Shown here piece by piece: positions 24,365 through 44,725 of a stretch of 64,000 bases of DNA. This stretch comes from Odontesthes bonariensis (Eukaryota > Chordata > Actinopteri > Atheriniformes > Atherinopsidae), in contig NC_134515.1 of NCBI RefSeq assembly GCF_027942865.1, forward strand, positions 18,374,227 through 18,438,226, given 5' to 3'. The translations under genes were made by a program, and so were the position numbers. Each line of letters opens with the position of its first letter. Within the stretch, counting starts at the first letter, position 1. Below the pieces are notes generated by a model. It had not been told where the DNA came from. It saw only the letters and a list, made by a program, of their open reading frames with translations, and ran no database searches.

Positions 24365-27300
24365 ATGTCGGGCCGGGATCCGTACCCTTCTCCAAAAGTT
24401 GAAAACGACTTCACCCTGAGTGGATTCAGACCGCCGCAGGTGGGTGAACAGTTATACACATTACCGGGAATAGGCCTATACAGACCTCCATGTGGCATTG
24501 TCTCCAAAGATTTGAAGCAAAATTCAGGCAGCCATCTCGAATCTTTTTTGCTTCATGCAGTTTGCTTCATGCACTTCCTTATTACCTAAACTGTTGACGA
24601 CGAGAGAGCCTCTGCACAAGAATTCCAATGTGTCTGGGCTGTTGGTTTATGCAAAAAATGACAAATAAAAACCTTGAACCTTGGACAATACAGTACAATT
24701 AATTTTTCTTTCAAATGATTGAAAAATGACATTTCGCACATTTGAGTAGTCTATCCACAACTGTTCCACCCCCATGCATATAGGATATTTACATTCAATG
24801 TTGAAGTCTCTTGCCAAGGACACATGTGCACCTCCACCTTCTGCATACTTGACTTGCTGTGCTGTCATTTAAGGGATCACTCCTCACGGAGCTAATGATT
24901 TTCCAGTCATCCACAAGACAAGAGACCTGGTAGACACGGTCTAGTGTGATCCTCAACCGGGCCCTCAAGGGAGTCATGAGATCATTTCAGGTGGTTGCCA
25001 CATAGTTGTGGAGAAATATTTAAGACATGCTAGCCATATATGTTTTGAGATAAAGGTACTGATGATAACATAGACCTTTATTTTGATTAATCAATGCAAA
25101 GATGAAAACTATGTGCTGGATTGTAGGTTCAAACAGCCCATAAGAACAAATGTATCCACTGCACTGTAAGATGTGCCATCTTTGTTACTCTGTTTTCAGA
25201 CGACAGACAGGAATAATAAAGTCCATATGAACCTGTTTAGGAGAGCCAGGTATTCCATTGTTGAATTATTACATGATCCACAGTTACCAGTATCACAATG
25301 TGATGAAATCATTCAAGAAATTTGCAATATTTACAAAAGAAAAATCAATAAGACGCAGGACTCAAAAGTAGAAATTGAAACAGGAGCTCAATGCAAGGTA
25401 ATGATGCAGTTACACCCTTCAGGAACTTACCATGTAAGTTGATTTTGTGTTATGTTGGTGCATGGTACACATCCCCAAACAACCCAATGCAAATACCACG
25501 TACCAGTTCCTACAAAGTGAACATGGATATTTTGGAGGCCACTCCCATTTGGTAATCTAATCCAGCCCTGACCCATGCAGTACTTTAAGTCTTCAAAAAT
25601 ATTTTCTAATTGAAATGAGACGACCTTGACCTGTAATTTGGCGCTATATAAATAACACTGAAGTGAATTGAACTGCACAAGATATAAGAAGTTGATACAA
25701 GAAAATAGGCGAATAAACTAGTTTGTTTTACTTGGTTTTACTCTGTTGTCTTAGTTGCTTGTGATTTTAATCTGTCTCTCATCATTTGTTTTGGTTTTAC
25801 GGTTGTTATTCTGCATTAATTAATGTTGTGTACAGCACTTTGGTCAAATCTAGTTTTTTTTAAAGGTCTCTGTGAAAAAAATTGATTTTATTAGATTAGA
25901 TTTTATTTCATTTAATACTATGGCTATGAGTGTGTGACAGGTTATATCAACTTCTGTGTGGAGACTATTCCCACAAGAAAAGCAAGGTGCTTCAATGTTA
26001 ATAAGTCCTTGATCACCAGTGACATGAAAAAGCTGCTGAACATGATTAGACAGACCTTCAGGGAGACAGGGAGTTATTGAGGAGTTATTCGGGACAATAA
26101 TGTGATGGATGTGTAGTCAGGGATGAAAAAGATCCCAGGCTTTAAGATGGAAGAGGATCAGCTCAGCTCAAATCAACACTCAGCATGTGCCTCCAGCAAC
26201 ACGGACCTCATAGTCCTTTTTATTTCTCCAGTGCTTTTATCACAATTCAGTCTGCACTGTTACACGAGAAGCTCCAGAAAATAAAGGTGCATGCCTCCAC
26301 GACTGTCTGCATTGTTGACCACCTCACAAACTGTCTGAGAAGGTGGTCAGCAGCACAGGAGCACCAGAGGGAGCTGTACTTTCATTGTTTCTCCTCACTC
26401 TGTACACTTCAACCCTCCAGCTCATCATTCGAGACCCGGTCCTTAAATGTTTGCTGCAAGATGTTGCTTATCTTCCTTAAGTCTGTGGTGAAGAGTGCAA
26501 TCTGCTTTGCAGCCATCTCTTAGAGAAGCAGCATCAGAGCCAGTGACTCAAAGAAGCAGAACTAACAGATAAAGAAGCTGGCTGAGCTGTGCTGGGGACT
26601 GCTCGACAGCTTCTGGATCTTATTATGCAAAGACGATAGTTGCAAAAGCTGCTCAACATAATGGACTGTACACAATCCACATAGCGTAGTGATCAAACAA
26701 CTAAGTCTGTTTTTCAACTCCATTACTACAAAGAGTTTTAACTCTTAACTTACTCATAACTTACTATTTAAATGAATAACTAACTACACAATAACTTTTT
26801 TTCAGTCAGTCTTCAGTTTCATTTTGAATTCAATTCAACTGACTGACAATATTGGCTACAATGTGAAAACCGATAAAAAAAACATAATTTTATCCTTTCT
26901 CCAAATTAAGTTAAAAGGATTGTCACAAACAAACACAAAAGTACAGGTTGCCCCTTACACTTGTAGGATATCATTCAGTCAGCCTTGATAAGATTGGCTG
27001 TTCCAATCAAAAGGTTGGACACACTCACTCATTTGAAATGAATGGGTTTGTGTATGATTACATCAGTTCCAAATGATTTAGAAATTAGTTTTGAACCTCT
27101 CTTCCCCTTCTGCTGTGCAGAGAAAAACGTATGACGAACCAAGTCACATCACCCAGACAGAGGATCCTTGGAATCACCTCCACAACACGCCCACTCAGGC
27201 CAGCACCAGACGAAGTGTTGAGTACTGCGAGCATCAGGTAAACCACAGAGAGCTACAGCAGCATTCATGTAACAAACTGTAGAAAGGGTAATGCTCTTTC

Positions 27301-27629
27301 AGCGCAGTGACTTCTCTTTTCCTAATCTCAGGCACCAAACAAAAGTCTCGACCTCGCTCTCAACTCTATCTACGACCACCACAAAGACGCCTTCTGTAGC
27401 AAGAGTCAGATTTTGTGCCAGAAGGAGACGGTCTCTGAGGACCATAGGTGGGGATTTGGGATGTGGTGCCAGTGGCATTTCAGGTTGTTTGAAGATGTCA
27501 ATTTGTTATTTGGTCATTTACAGGAAAAGGGAGAACTTGGAGAAGCAGAACATGTTGGAGAAGGAACAACAGAATGACATCAAAGTGTGGGTCGACCCAA
27601 AGAAGGTCTCCATTCACAGCATCAAGTGA
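24365..27629 (+). CDS. cfap276: cfap276 (C1orf194), cilia and flagella associated protein
   Basis: This is a small protein of the ciliary doublet-microtubule lumen. Exons 24365-24439, 27121-27237, 27332-27447 and 27524-27629 give 137 aa with GT/AG junctions and matching phases. Family motifs are the N-terminal MSGRDPYPSPKVENDFTL, EDPWNHLHNTPTQAS, LNSIYDHHKDAF and the C-terminal WVDPKKVSIHSIK. Human C1orf194 is about 169 aa and continues beyond the last motif; here a stop follows at once, so the C-terminus is shorter. It lies head to head with elapor1. Two overlapping AATAAA signals at 27722-27733 mark a likely 3' end. A possible extra in-frame exon at 25200-25397 is described separately. Confidence 0.92.
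25200..25433 (+). other. candidate cassette exon or unrecognised coding fragment
   Basis: The stretch follows a good acceptor (ctctgttttcag) and stays open. Two donors end it: gtaatg after 25397 (198 nt, 66 codons) and gtaagt after 25433 (234 nt, 78 codons). Both lengths are multiples of three, and exon 1 of cfap276 ends in phase 0, so either form would insert in frame. The peptide includes KVHMNLFRRARYSIVELLHD and DEIIQEICNIYKRKI, predicted helical. I do not recognise it. It could be a real alternative exon, a decayed gene fragment or transposon sequence. Confidence 0.35.
25590..25680 (+). repeat. teleost retroposon tail
   Basis: The motif TTGGCGCTATATAAATAACA followed by GAAGTGAATTGAA matches the 3' tail very common in fish LINE-derived repeats, where it ends in repeated TTGAA units. 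Upstream family assignment is uncertain. Confidence 0.55.
25924..26690 (+). mobile_element. CR1/L2/Rex-type LINE fragment
   Basis: Translated pieces in changing frames recall the reverse-transcriptase ORF of fish CR1/L2/Rex-like LINEs: YINFCVETIPTRKARCF, SDMKKLLNMIRQTFRETG, then FYFSSAFITIQSALLHEKLQ and a degraded C-terminal part. The copy lies in the plus orientation inside cfap276 intron 1, is truncated at its 5' end and is frameshifted, so it is an inactive remnant. Confidence 0.7.
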
Positions 27630-29024
27630 TGCACAGTTGAAATTTGGTTGAATTGTCGTAACCAAATTACATACGCAAAGCTGTCATCCGAGCAGATAAT
27701 ACCTGTGTGTAGAATCTGAGTAATAAAAATAAAGCGTTTTGCTTCTCAAAACAATATGCTTTCAAAAGAGTAATACATTTGCATCCTCTATTGAATCCAT
27801 CGCCATACCATGCACACCTGTATCACCTCTCATCATCTTTGAACTAAACAAATGAATCATTTTTTTATGAAGAAAATTGAAAAATCAAATCAAGTACATG
27901 TAGCTCATTGGAAAAAAAATTGTTCCACTTTATATCCTTATGTAATCTTTGGTTATTCTACTCTACGTTTCATTTTTGAGGATTAAAAGGCAAATGCCAC
28001 TTTATAATGGGCACGTTTTTATTGGCTGTGCTTCGTGAACTCCATAAAGATTCAAATGTCAGCGTAATGGTGTATTACTGAGAAAGTTTCGGTCTCGGGA
28101 TTCTCTCCTCCAGTGCAGTCAGTCTTTGACTTTGAGAGCTGGATCTCTCACCATCAATGCACTGATGTCCCTGTTTTCATTTTTTTCATTTTCTTTGAGA
28201 GTTTATTGGTCAGAAGTTGGTGTTTTTTACAAGTGTTGATTTAGGTTTTCATTCAGGCCATTGTGATACATCCCCTCCAACTGTATCCCGCTTCATAGTG
28301 GAGGCTCATGGTCTGTTGTATTCTGATGTTATACCAAGTATACAACAACAGTTTCCCTAAGGCGGCTGAGGAGGATCACAGCAAACTTTGTGAACTAAGG
28401 CTCCCAGCTATTTAATACACAATCATGTCATAAAGAAGGTACACCCTCATCAATTCAGAAGTGACATAATGTGCTGCAACTTAAGATTGTCATTAAATTG
28501 ATGATTGCATAGTTGATTGATTCAAAAACAGAAAATAATCCCTGCCTTTAGATAAATTCACATAGAAAAATGACTAAAACGATTATTTATAACCTGGCTC
28601 AAAAAAAACAAACAAGCGTTTCAGCACAACTTTTAGGATGTAAAAGTAAACACACCACTGAATAATATTTCATAAGCACCGTACATTTCTTATACCTTTT
28701 TTAATGCAGGCAGGTAAGTGAAGTAAGGTAAAGAGTAGAAAGGAAGTATGGCAAAGCTTAGGTACCTACATTTTAGAATTTAGAGCTGGACTTAAAGCAA
28801 ATAATTAGTGGCTTTGAGAAACAGAACAGTCAAAAGTCAGAACAGTAATTTAAATGTTTTATTTTTGTTTATAATGATGATTATTTTCATTTGCACTATA
28901 ACAAAAAATTCACTGGAAATCATATTTAAAGTTAGTCTAAATAAGTTTTATTTTGAATTAGGTTCAATTAAAAAATGTATCAATCAAATTTATAAATTCT
29001 TATATAAGATCTGTCTTGTATATG

Positions 29025-29096
<72 letters not shown>

Positions 29097-29286
29097 CAGG
29101 CATATATTCACTTTTTAAATGTCTATATATTTATGTTCTTTCTGTATTTTTGAGAGCACAATAATAATTTCCTGGAAATTTATTTGCAAATATCAATGAC
29201 TCTCCTTTCAACTTTGATGAAAGTAACTTGGGGTCTCTAAGAGTGTCCATCAAGGTAAACAACTGCAGTCTGTAAGTGGTCCTGAA
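27630..29286. other. intergenic spacer
   Basis: This is the cfap276 3' untranslated region (to about 27750) and then AT-rich sequence with no recognised gene. The longest open stretch, at 28808-29164, is made by a TA microsatellite and is not a gene. Confidence 0.6.
29031..29092. repeat. (TA)n microsatellite
   Basis: About 31 uninterrupted TA units. Tracts of this kind are usually length-polymorphic. Confidence 0.97.
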
Positions 29287-30384
29287 TTAAAGTCTGAAGA
29301 GCTTTTGGACGGTTCTGAGAGCACGGCCTCTGGTTTTTACGGTCGCATGCGCCAAGAAAGTGGAAACAATTAGCTCATCAGTCTGTGGACCTTCTGACTC
29401 CATGTAATTCAGCACAATAGAAGGAGAGATCCAATATCCGCACATGTCACAGAAAATTTGCAAGTAGAGTTGTTTGACGTTGTACGGGTCCTTAAATCGT
29501 TCTTCTTTTATCACTAATCCTTCCTGAGCAATTGCCAACCAGATTTTTTTTAACAGGCGGGCGTGAATGGCTTTGATAGTCTCTTGACTGCAGGTTCTCT
29601 TTGCTGTTCTTATAACTTCAACAACAAGCTGCAAAACAAGCTCGCTCACATATTCTTTTTGTGTCTTTTTTGCTCCTTTCGCAATACGTGTTTCCAAAGA
29701 TCTACAAGACACCACTGAAACAGTTGCCAGAGGTCTAGTTGTCCCTTGTTCATAGGTCAATGTAGGCTGTGACCTTTCGTTCTGATGAGCTTCTTTCTTC
29801 TCCGAGGGCCTTAGACTGAAGTTTCTAAACATTTCCTTTAACTTGCTTATGGGGCCAGGCTTCTTTGATGTTTTCATTACATGTTTTCTGAAAACCGAAA
29901 CGATCACATCATCAAATTCTTGGTTAACCGAAGTAAGAGCCAGCATGGTTTCTGAAAGGCTAAATTTTTTGCGAAGGCTTTTGAAAATGACCTGGTCGAG
30001 ATTCTCCATTTTCTCTGTGTCAATGTTAAAATCCTCACGTCTGACTTCAGCCATTATTTTGTAATACATCCGGTGGTAGAATTCATGGAAACTGTCTAAA
30101 GGGTGGGTCACCTTAGCTTTTCTGATAGCCCGTGAAAGCAGGGCCAGAAGAAGATTTAGCACACTTTTCTGGCATCCTAATTCTTTTTCTCTTGAACCCT
30201 GATCTTGTTTTTTGGTGTACGTGGGCCAGTCTGTCTTCTGAGTGAAATTTCGGCCCACATTTCTGTCCTTTCCACGTGTGTCCATTCGAAAAGGTCTTGC
30301 TAATCTTTTGTGAATTAGCGGAAGTTTTTGACGCACTTTGGCAAACCGCTCAGAATGGACATAGTAGCTGCTTTTAATCGTCAT
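29287..30384 (-). CDS. uncharacterised single-exon gene with duplicated helical domain
   Basis: One uninterrupted ORF encodes 365 aa beginning MTIKSSYYVHSERFAKVRQK. I do not recognise a named family, though proteins of this look recur in fish as unnamed predictions. The N-terminal 70 residues are basic and low in hydrophobicity. Residues about 74-190 and 245-363 can be aligned to each other: KIMAEVRREDFNIDTEKMEN with IWLAIAQEGLVIKEERFKDP, and DDVIVSVFRKHVM with DELIVSTFLAHAT. This suggests an internal duplication of one all-helical domain of about 115 residues. There is no signal peptide or membrane span. Promoter-like motifs lie 230-270 bp upstream. An intact 1.1-kb frame in AT-rich DNA supports a real gene; an intronless origin by retroposition is possible. 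Confidence 0.75.
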   Translation of the reverse strand: MTIKSSYYVHSERFAKVRQKLPLIHKRLARPFRMDTRGKDRNVGRNFTQKTDWPTYTKKQDQGSREKELGCQKSVLNLLLALLSRAIRKAKVTHPLDSFHEFYHRMYYKIMAEVRREDFNIDTEKMENLDQVIFKSLRKKFSLSETMLALTSVNQEFDDVIVSVFRKHVMKTSKKPGPISKLKEMFRNFSLRPSEKKEAHQNERSQPTLTYEQGTTRPLATVSVVSCRSLETRIAKGAKKTQKEYVSELVLQLVVEVIRTAKRTCSQETIKAIHARLLKKIWLAIAQEGLVIKEERFKDPYNVKQLYLQIFCDMCGYWISPSIVLNYMESEGPQTDELIVSTFLAHATVKTRGRALRTVQKLFRL

Positions 30385-30610
30385 TGTTGGTTTTTGAATA
30401 AGTCCTCAACAAAAATAAGAACTCACTGTCAGAATAATCTGATAGGAAATAAGTGCTTTGGTTGAGTGAGATCAACTTGAAAAATAATGTGTGTCTGCTT
30501 GCTTCTAATATCTTAAAGTGGAAAAGATTAATATCTTATCTGAGGGTATAAGCGTTTACCAGTTCAGAGTGTGACGTCATGGACATCTTAGGACACAAGC
30601 GTTTGAAAGC

Positions 30611-30644
30611 TCCGCCCACATTCGATTGGCTTTTGCTTAGCAAC
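30611..30644 (-). promoter_or_regulatory. GC box, CCAAT box and X-box-like site
   Basis: Read on the minus strand, upstream of the 365-aa gene, are GTTGCTAAGCAAAA (30631-30644, an X-box-like near-palindrome), GCCAAT (30625-30630) and GGGCGGA (30612-30618). Their spacing and order are typical of a vertebrate promoter. Function is inferred. Confidence 0.4.
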
Positions 30645-30688
30645 CGTTGTCAGGCACTGCGCAGCGCAGCATCGACTTCTGCTCAGAC

Positions 30689-31290
30689 TTTTTTTTTATA
30701 TATATACTTTATTTAAACAGATATAAGTATACAACAAACAAACGAATGAAGTATACAATGTAACATGACAGTTATGTAAACAAACAAACAACCAGGGGTG
30801 TTAGATGAAAACATGCAAAGATGTACATATAGAAATTGTCCTTAGAGCCTTTTTATTAGTAGTCTTTCATTGATTTAAAATATAGTTCTATATCTTTAAT
30901 AAAATGGGGAAAACATGGCGTTTTATTCGCAAATTTCCATTTATGAATAAAAAAAATTTAGCAAAAAGAATAAGCAAGTTTATTATTAAAAAAAAACATT
31001 TAGCATCCTTTCTGAGGAATCTATAGAAAAAAAATAAAACAATTTCCCAGCATGAGGAAAAATTCCTTAAAATATGGTCATTAATAAACCTGCTAAACTC
31101 CATCCAAAACCTTCATGTGAAAGGGCAGAGCCAAAATAGATGCGTCACAGTTTCTGGAAGGCCATCACAGAAACTGCAATAAGTATTTATGTCTCTTTTA
31201 AATTTGACCATACAGTGCTTAGTAGGGTACATTTTATGGAGAATTTTAAATGACACTTCACCTTGTTTACAATTAAATATTTATGTAACG
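30689..31290 (-). mobile_element. 5'-truncated L1/Tx1-type LINE 3' end, copy A
   Basis: On the minus strand the end of a LINE ORF2 is readable: SFKILHKMYPTKHCMVKFKR, then CSFCDGLPETVTHLFWLCPF, the C-terminal cysteine-histidine motif of L1-like elements, followed by a tail with LIINLLILFAKFFLFI. Stops and gaps show it is inactive. The 3' end, with a T-run at 30689-30698 on the plus strand, lies just upstream of the 365-aa gene promoter. Confidence 0.7.
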
Positions 31291-32086
31291 TAATTTATAT
31301 ATCAATAGCTTTTTAGTCATGAGGCACGTGCCCACGAAGTATCGGCGAAATGTTTCAGGTGTATTTGGATAATCATCGGACGTGTTTGCTATATATAGTC
31401 GTCATCTCCGCCACGTACATATATATTTATAGTCTGAGAAAACATCTCCGGGGAACGAGTGGGAGCTCAATTCACGCCATTATTTTCACAGAAATTAAGT
31501 TTAGTTCAATCCATCAGATAAAATACTTGTTCACAGAAACTCACAATGATAAAAATGTAATAGTTTAGATATTTATTTCAACAAGTTTGCAGTGTGAAGC
31601 CAAACTAAATCGACCCAGTATGGGAAGATTTTTACAGAACTGAGATGTGTTCTATAACAAATATCCCCCCCGCAGGCTTTTTCAAACAGGATCTTTCCCA
31701 GAGAACACAAAGGCAGCATAGAGCCTCAGTAACTGCCACTAAACTCAGAGAAACAACAAGTTATTTTATTTAAATATATAAACATACACACATTAACTTT
31801 CATATTTTGTTTTATCAAAAGACTTTACATTTTGTTGCATAAATACAAATATGTGCAAATGGTGAAAAAACATGTTTAACTAGTTTATTGTGGTCTCCCA
31901 CATTTGAGACTTGGGTAATAGACAAAACATCCGTGCACTGAATATTACGGTCTTGCAACAATGCAAAATTAAACTATTCACTTTATCTTTAAAAACAATT
32001 AAAAAAGAAAAAAAAAAAGGTTAATGTTTTACTATTTAATCATAAAAGACGAGCGTCCGTTCTTCTATTTTTTTGGCCCGGTGCAC
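31291..32086. other. spacer and smc5 3' untranslated region
   Basis: The smc5 3' untranslated region runs leftward from 32086. AATAAA on the minus strand at 31884-31889 and 31765-31770 are candidate poly(A) signals. The rest is AT-rich with no recognised gene. Confidence 0.5.
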
Positions 32087-42166
<10,080 letters not shown>

Positions 42167-43439
42167 AGTGACAGAATGAGCACGAAAACTGGTTAGTTCG
42201 GACCTGCGCGCTTTGCTAAGTTCCTGCTAAAAGCTGGTTGGACAAAATAAGTCACATGTATACACAAATGCTGGAACTAACGTTAAATATCGCGAGAAAA
42301 ATGTGTTCATAAAAAATTAAAAAATAAAACGAAGCAAGTGTTATGCATTGAGTGTCTCAAACGTTTACTGATACACCAACGAAATAAGCCTTGAAATATT
42401 AATTTTTGCAGATAGCACACATAGCAATGGTTTACTGTAACATGTGATGTAAATACTTCACTCGGGATTTGCTCAAAGTTATCGTTTGATGTACTGTAAC
42501 AACATTTAGGAGGAAAATTATTTAATTGTCAATTGACAGCGTAATAAGGAAATGTCATATTAGGAAAAGAAATGGAATGACTCCTTTTGCTTTTCAATAC
42601 AGAAGTATTTGAATTAAGTACAATAATACAACAAAATATTTGAAATTATTCAATCAATTATTTAATCCGTTTTTCTCAATTACCAGATCTGCCTTTAAAC
42701 CCTTGTCTGCAATACTGTACATCTAACAGTGATATCCAAATGGCTTGAAAGTAGGAAAAAAGATGTTAAAGAAAAATCTCAAACATTACTTTGTCACATG
42801 TGCAAGTGAACATGTTGAGTCAAGTCACAGTTTTCTGATTCATTCATTCGTGAAACTAAATCATAATCGCATCCAATTATCAGATTACTGCAAAAGAAAA
42901 AGAAGCAAAGCAATTCATTTAAATAAAATGTAAAAAGTCATGTGTATAAAACTAGGCATTTACAAATCGAACTGTATACCTTTGACAAGAAAATATAAGC
43001 TTAAACAGAGAAAGGGTTCAATTTAAATAGCAGTTACAGTAAAGTAACAAAACTAATAAACAGCCCCAAAGATGATATAAGACTTTGTTAAACAGAAACA
43101 TTTCTCATTTTGAATAGTTTTGGGGCAAGCCTGAAAATTTTTGGGAAAACGAACAAACAAAATGATAATGAAATAAATCAACCTTCCTCTCCATTATTAA
43201 GTGTGTATATATACATATATTTTTAAATTGTCCCAGATGATATAGCGTCTGGATATCGATGGGTCAACACATTCTAAATGTTTATAAGAAATACACATTG
43301 GTCAAAATCATTTATTGGCATTAGTTGTGAAACTATACTGAACTAGATGGTGAAACACATCAAAAACTGGTTCAACAGAATAACTACATGGTAGTTAAAG
43401 AATTAATGGACCCGTTTTAAAACATATTTTGGCTGTTGA
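42167..43439. other. smc5 upstream intergenic region
   Basis: The smc5 promoter should lie at the start of this stretch. The remainder is AT-rich with no recognised gene. Confidence 0.5.
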
Positions 43440-44725
43440 TAAATGATAAATGGTAAATTGACTGCATCTATAGAGAATTTTTCTAGTCTTGCTGGCAACA
43501 CAAAACACTTCTACTAGAAGCCACATTCACCTATTTGCTCACACAGCAGGACTTAGTCTACATGGTGCTTTTCTTTTCTCTACAGATATTCACACACAGA
43601 TTAATGCACTGGAGGCAGCATGGGTACAGTTGTACAGTGTGTTGCCCAGCAGAGATGTATAGTAATGAAGTAGAACTACTTCACTACTCTACTTAAGTAC
43701 TAAAATGCTGTATCTGTACTCTACTGGAGTATTATTTTTTTCTCCTACTTCCACTTTTACTTAAGTACATATTTTCAATGAGTTCAGTACTTTTACTCCG
43801 ATACATTTTTTATGTGCTGCATCGTTACTCGTTATTATAAACATGTTAGGAATCATTCCAAACCCCACAGTCACTCTAGTTCAAGTCTAACGTCTCGTTC
43901 AGAGTTTATGGTTGCTATAACAACCGTTGTATTCAATTTTACTGTGGCGCGAAGTTATACATGACGTAGATCTAATGTGTGCAAACTGAAGGGTGAGAAG
44001 ACCGTTCGTGCTGCTCTCTGCTCAGCCTCTTTCGCTCTGCTGCCTGCCTGGGTCGAGAGAAAGTGCTTTGTTTGAAGTTTTTGAACCAAAGATGGAAGAA
44101 CCAGAAACACCTTCAACTTCGAGTGATCGTGGCGGTGGCGGTGAGGAAGAAGACCACCCCTGGCCCTACTTACAGTCTCTGTTTTCATTCGCCGGAGTGA
44201 AAGACAATTCATACAAAATGAAGTGCCTACTATGCCTCCCGAGAGATTGCGAAATATTTTTAACAAGTTGAAAGAAAATGACATGGATGAAAAGAAAATG
44301 TGTAATGTGTGAAGTGATGGGAGATTCTTTAAAGGGGGAAGGGACATACTTGCCAATGCATATTCTTTTGTTCAAAAGAGTTAAGCTCAGTGTTTTAAGG
44401 TGCTCTTGTACATTCCGCTGTACTGCTGTTACAGCCAAACATTTTGAATAATATAACCAATTTGATTTTCAAACTTTTGACTGATTTCTTTAATAACTAC
44501 ATTACACAATACTTTTACTTTCAGTACTTGAGTAGTAATTTTAAAAATAAACTACTTGCAATACTTAAGTACAAAACATGTTTAATACTTTAGTACTTCC
44601 ACTTAAGTACGGTGCTTAAGTAAGAGCACTTCTACTCAAGTCTGAATCGCTAGTACTTTATACATGTATGTTGCCCAGACACTCTTACATGGTGTCTTTT
44701 GAGAAGCCGGCTGCAGTGTTCTTAC
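43440..44725. repeat. degraded fish repeat, interrupted by a hAT element
   Basis: GTAAATTGACTGCATCTATA, TTCTAGTCTTGCTGGC and CACATTCACC, then CACTGGAGGCAGCATGGGTA and TGTGTTGCCCAG, match in order a tail-type repeat very common in teleosts. It resumes after the hAT insertion with ACACTCTTACATGGTG and GAGAAGCCGG. Divergence from the usual sequence suggests an old copy. Confidence 0.65.
43650..44670 (+). mobile_element. internally deleted hAT transposon
   Basis: The element is flanked by a perfect 8-bp duplication TTGCCCAG (43642-43649 and 44671-44678), the length expected for hAT. The ends are imperfect inverted repeats (CAGAGATGTATAGTA and CATACATGTATAAAGTA) followed by the subterminal ACTTAAGTACT-type motifs typical of fish hAT elements. 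An ORF from 44092 begins MEEPETPSTSS and contains HPWPYLQSLFSFAGVKDNSY then CLLCLP, the start of a BED zinc finger. The frame ends soon after and the rest of the transposase is missing, so it could move only with transposase supplied elsewhere. It inserted into an older repeat. Confidence 0.85.

Larger units (their letters stand above)
24440..27120. other. cfap276 intron 1, with repeat debris
   Basis: This 2.7-kb intron contains a degraded tail-type fish repeat near 24740-24850 (with CTTGCCAAGGACACATG), the candidate exon at 25200-25433, a retroposon tail at 25590-25680 and a LINE fragment at about 25924-26690. A short stretch before exon 2 shows nothing. Confidence 0.55.

Noticed and set aside
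28808-29164. 118-aa ORF on the plus strand
   Set aside because: Its frame is carried by the TA microsatellite (alternating tyrosine and isoleucine) and low-complexity AT-rich DNA.
31350-31568. 72-aa ORF on the plus strand near LINE copy A
   Set aside because: No homology recognised and no promoter or splice support; probably random open frame beside repeat debris.
43955-44438. Minus-strand ORFs of 133 and 90 aa
   Set aside because: They are antisense to the hAT element; the BED zinc-finger start is on the plus strand.
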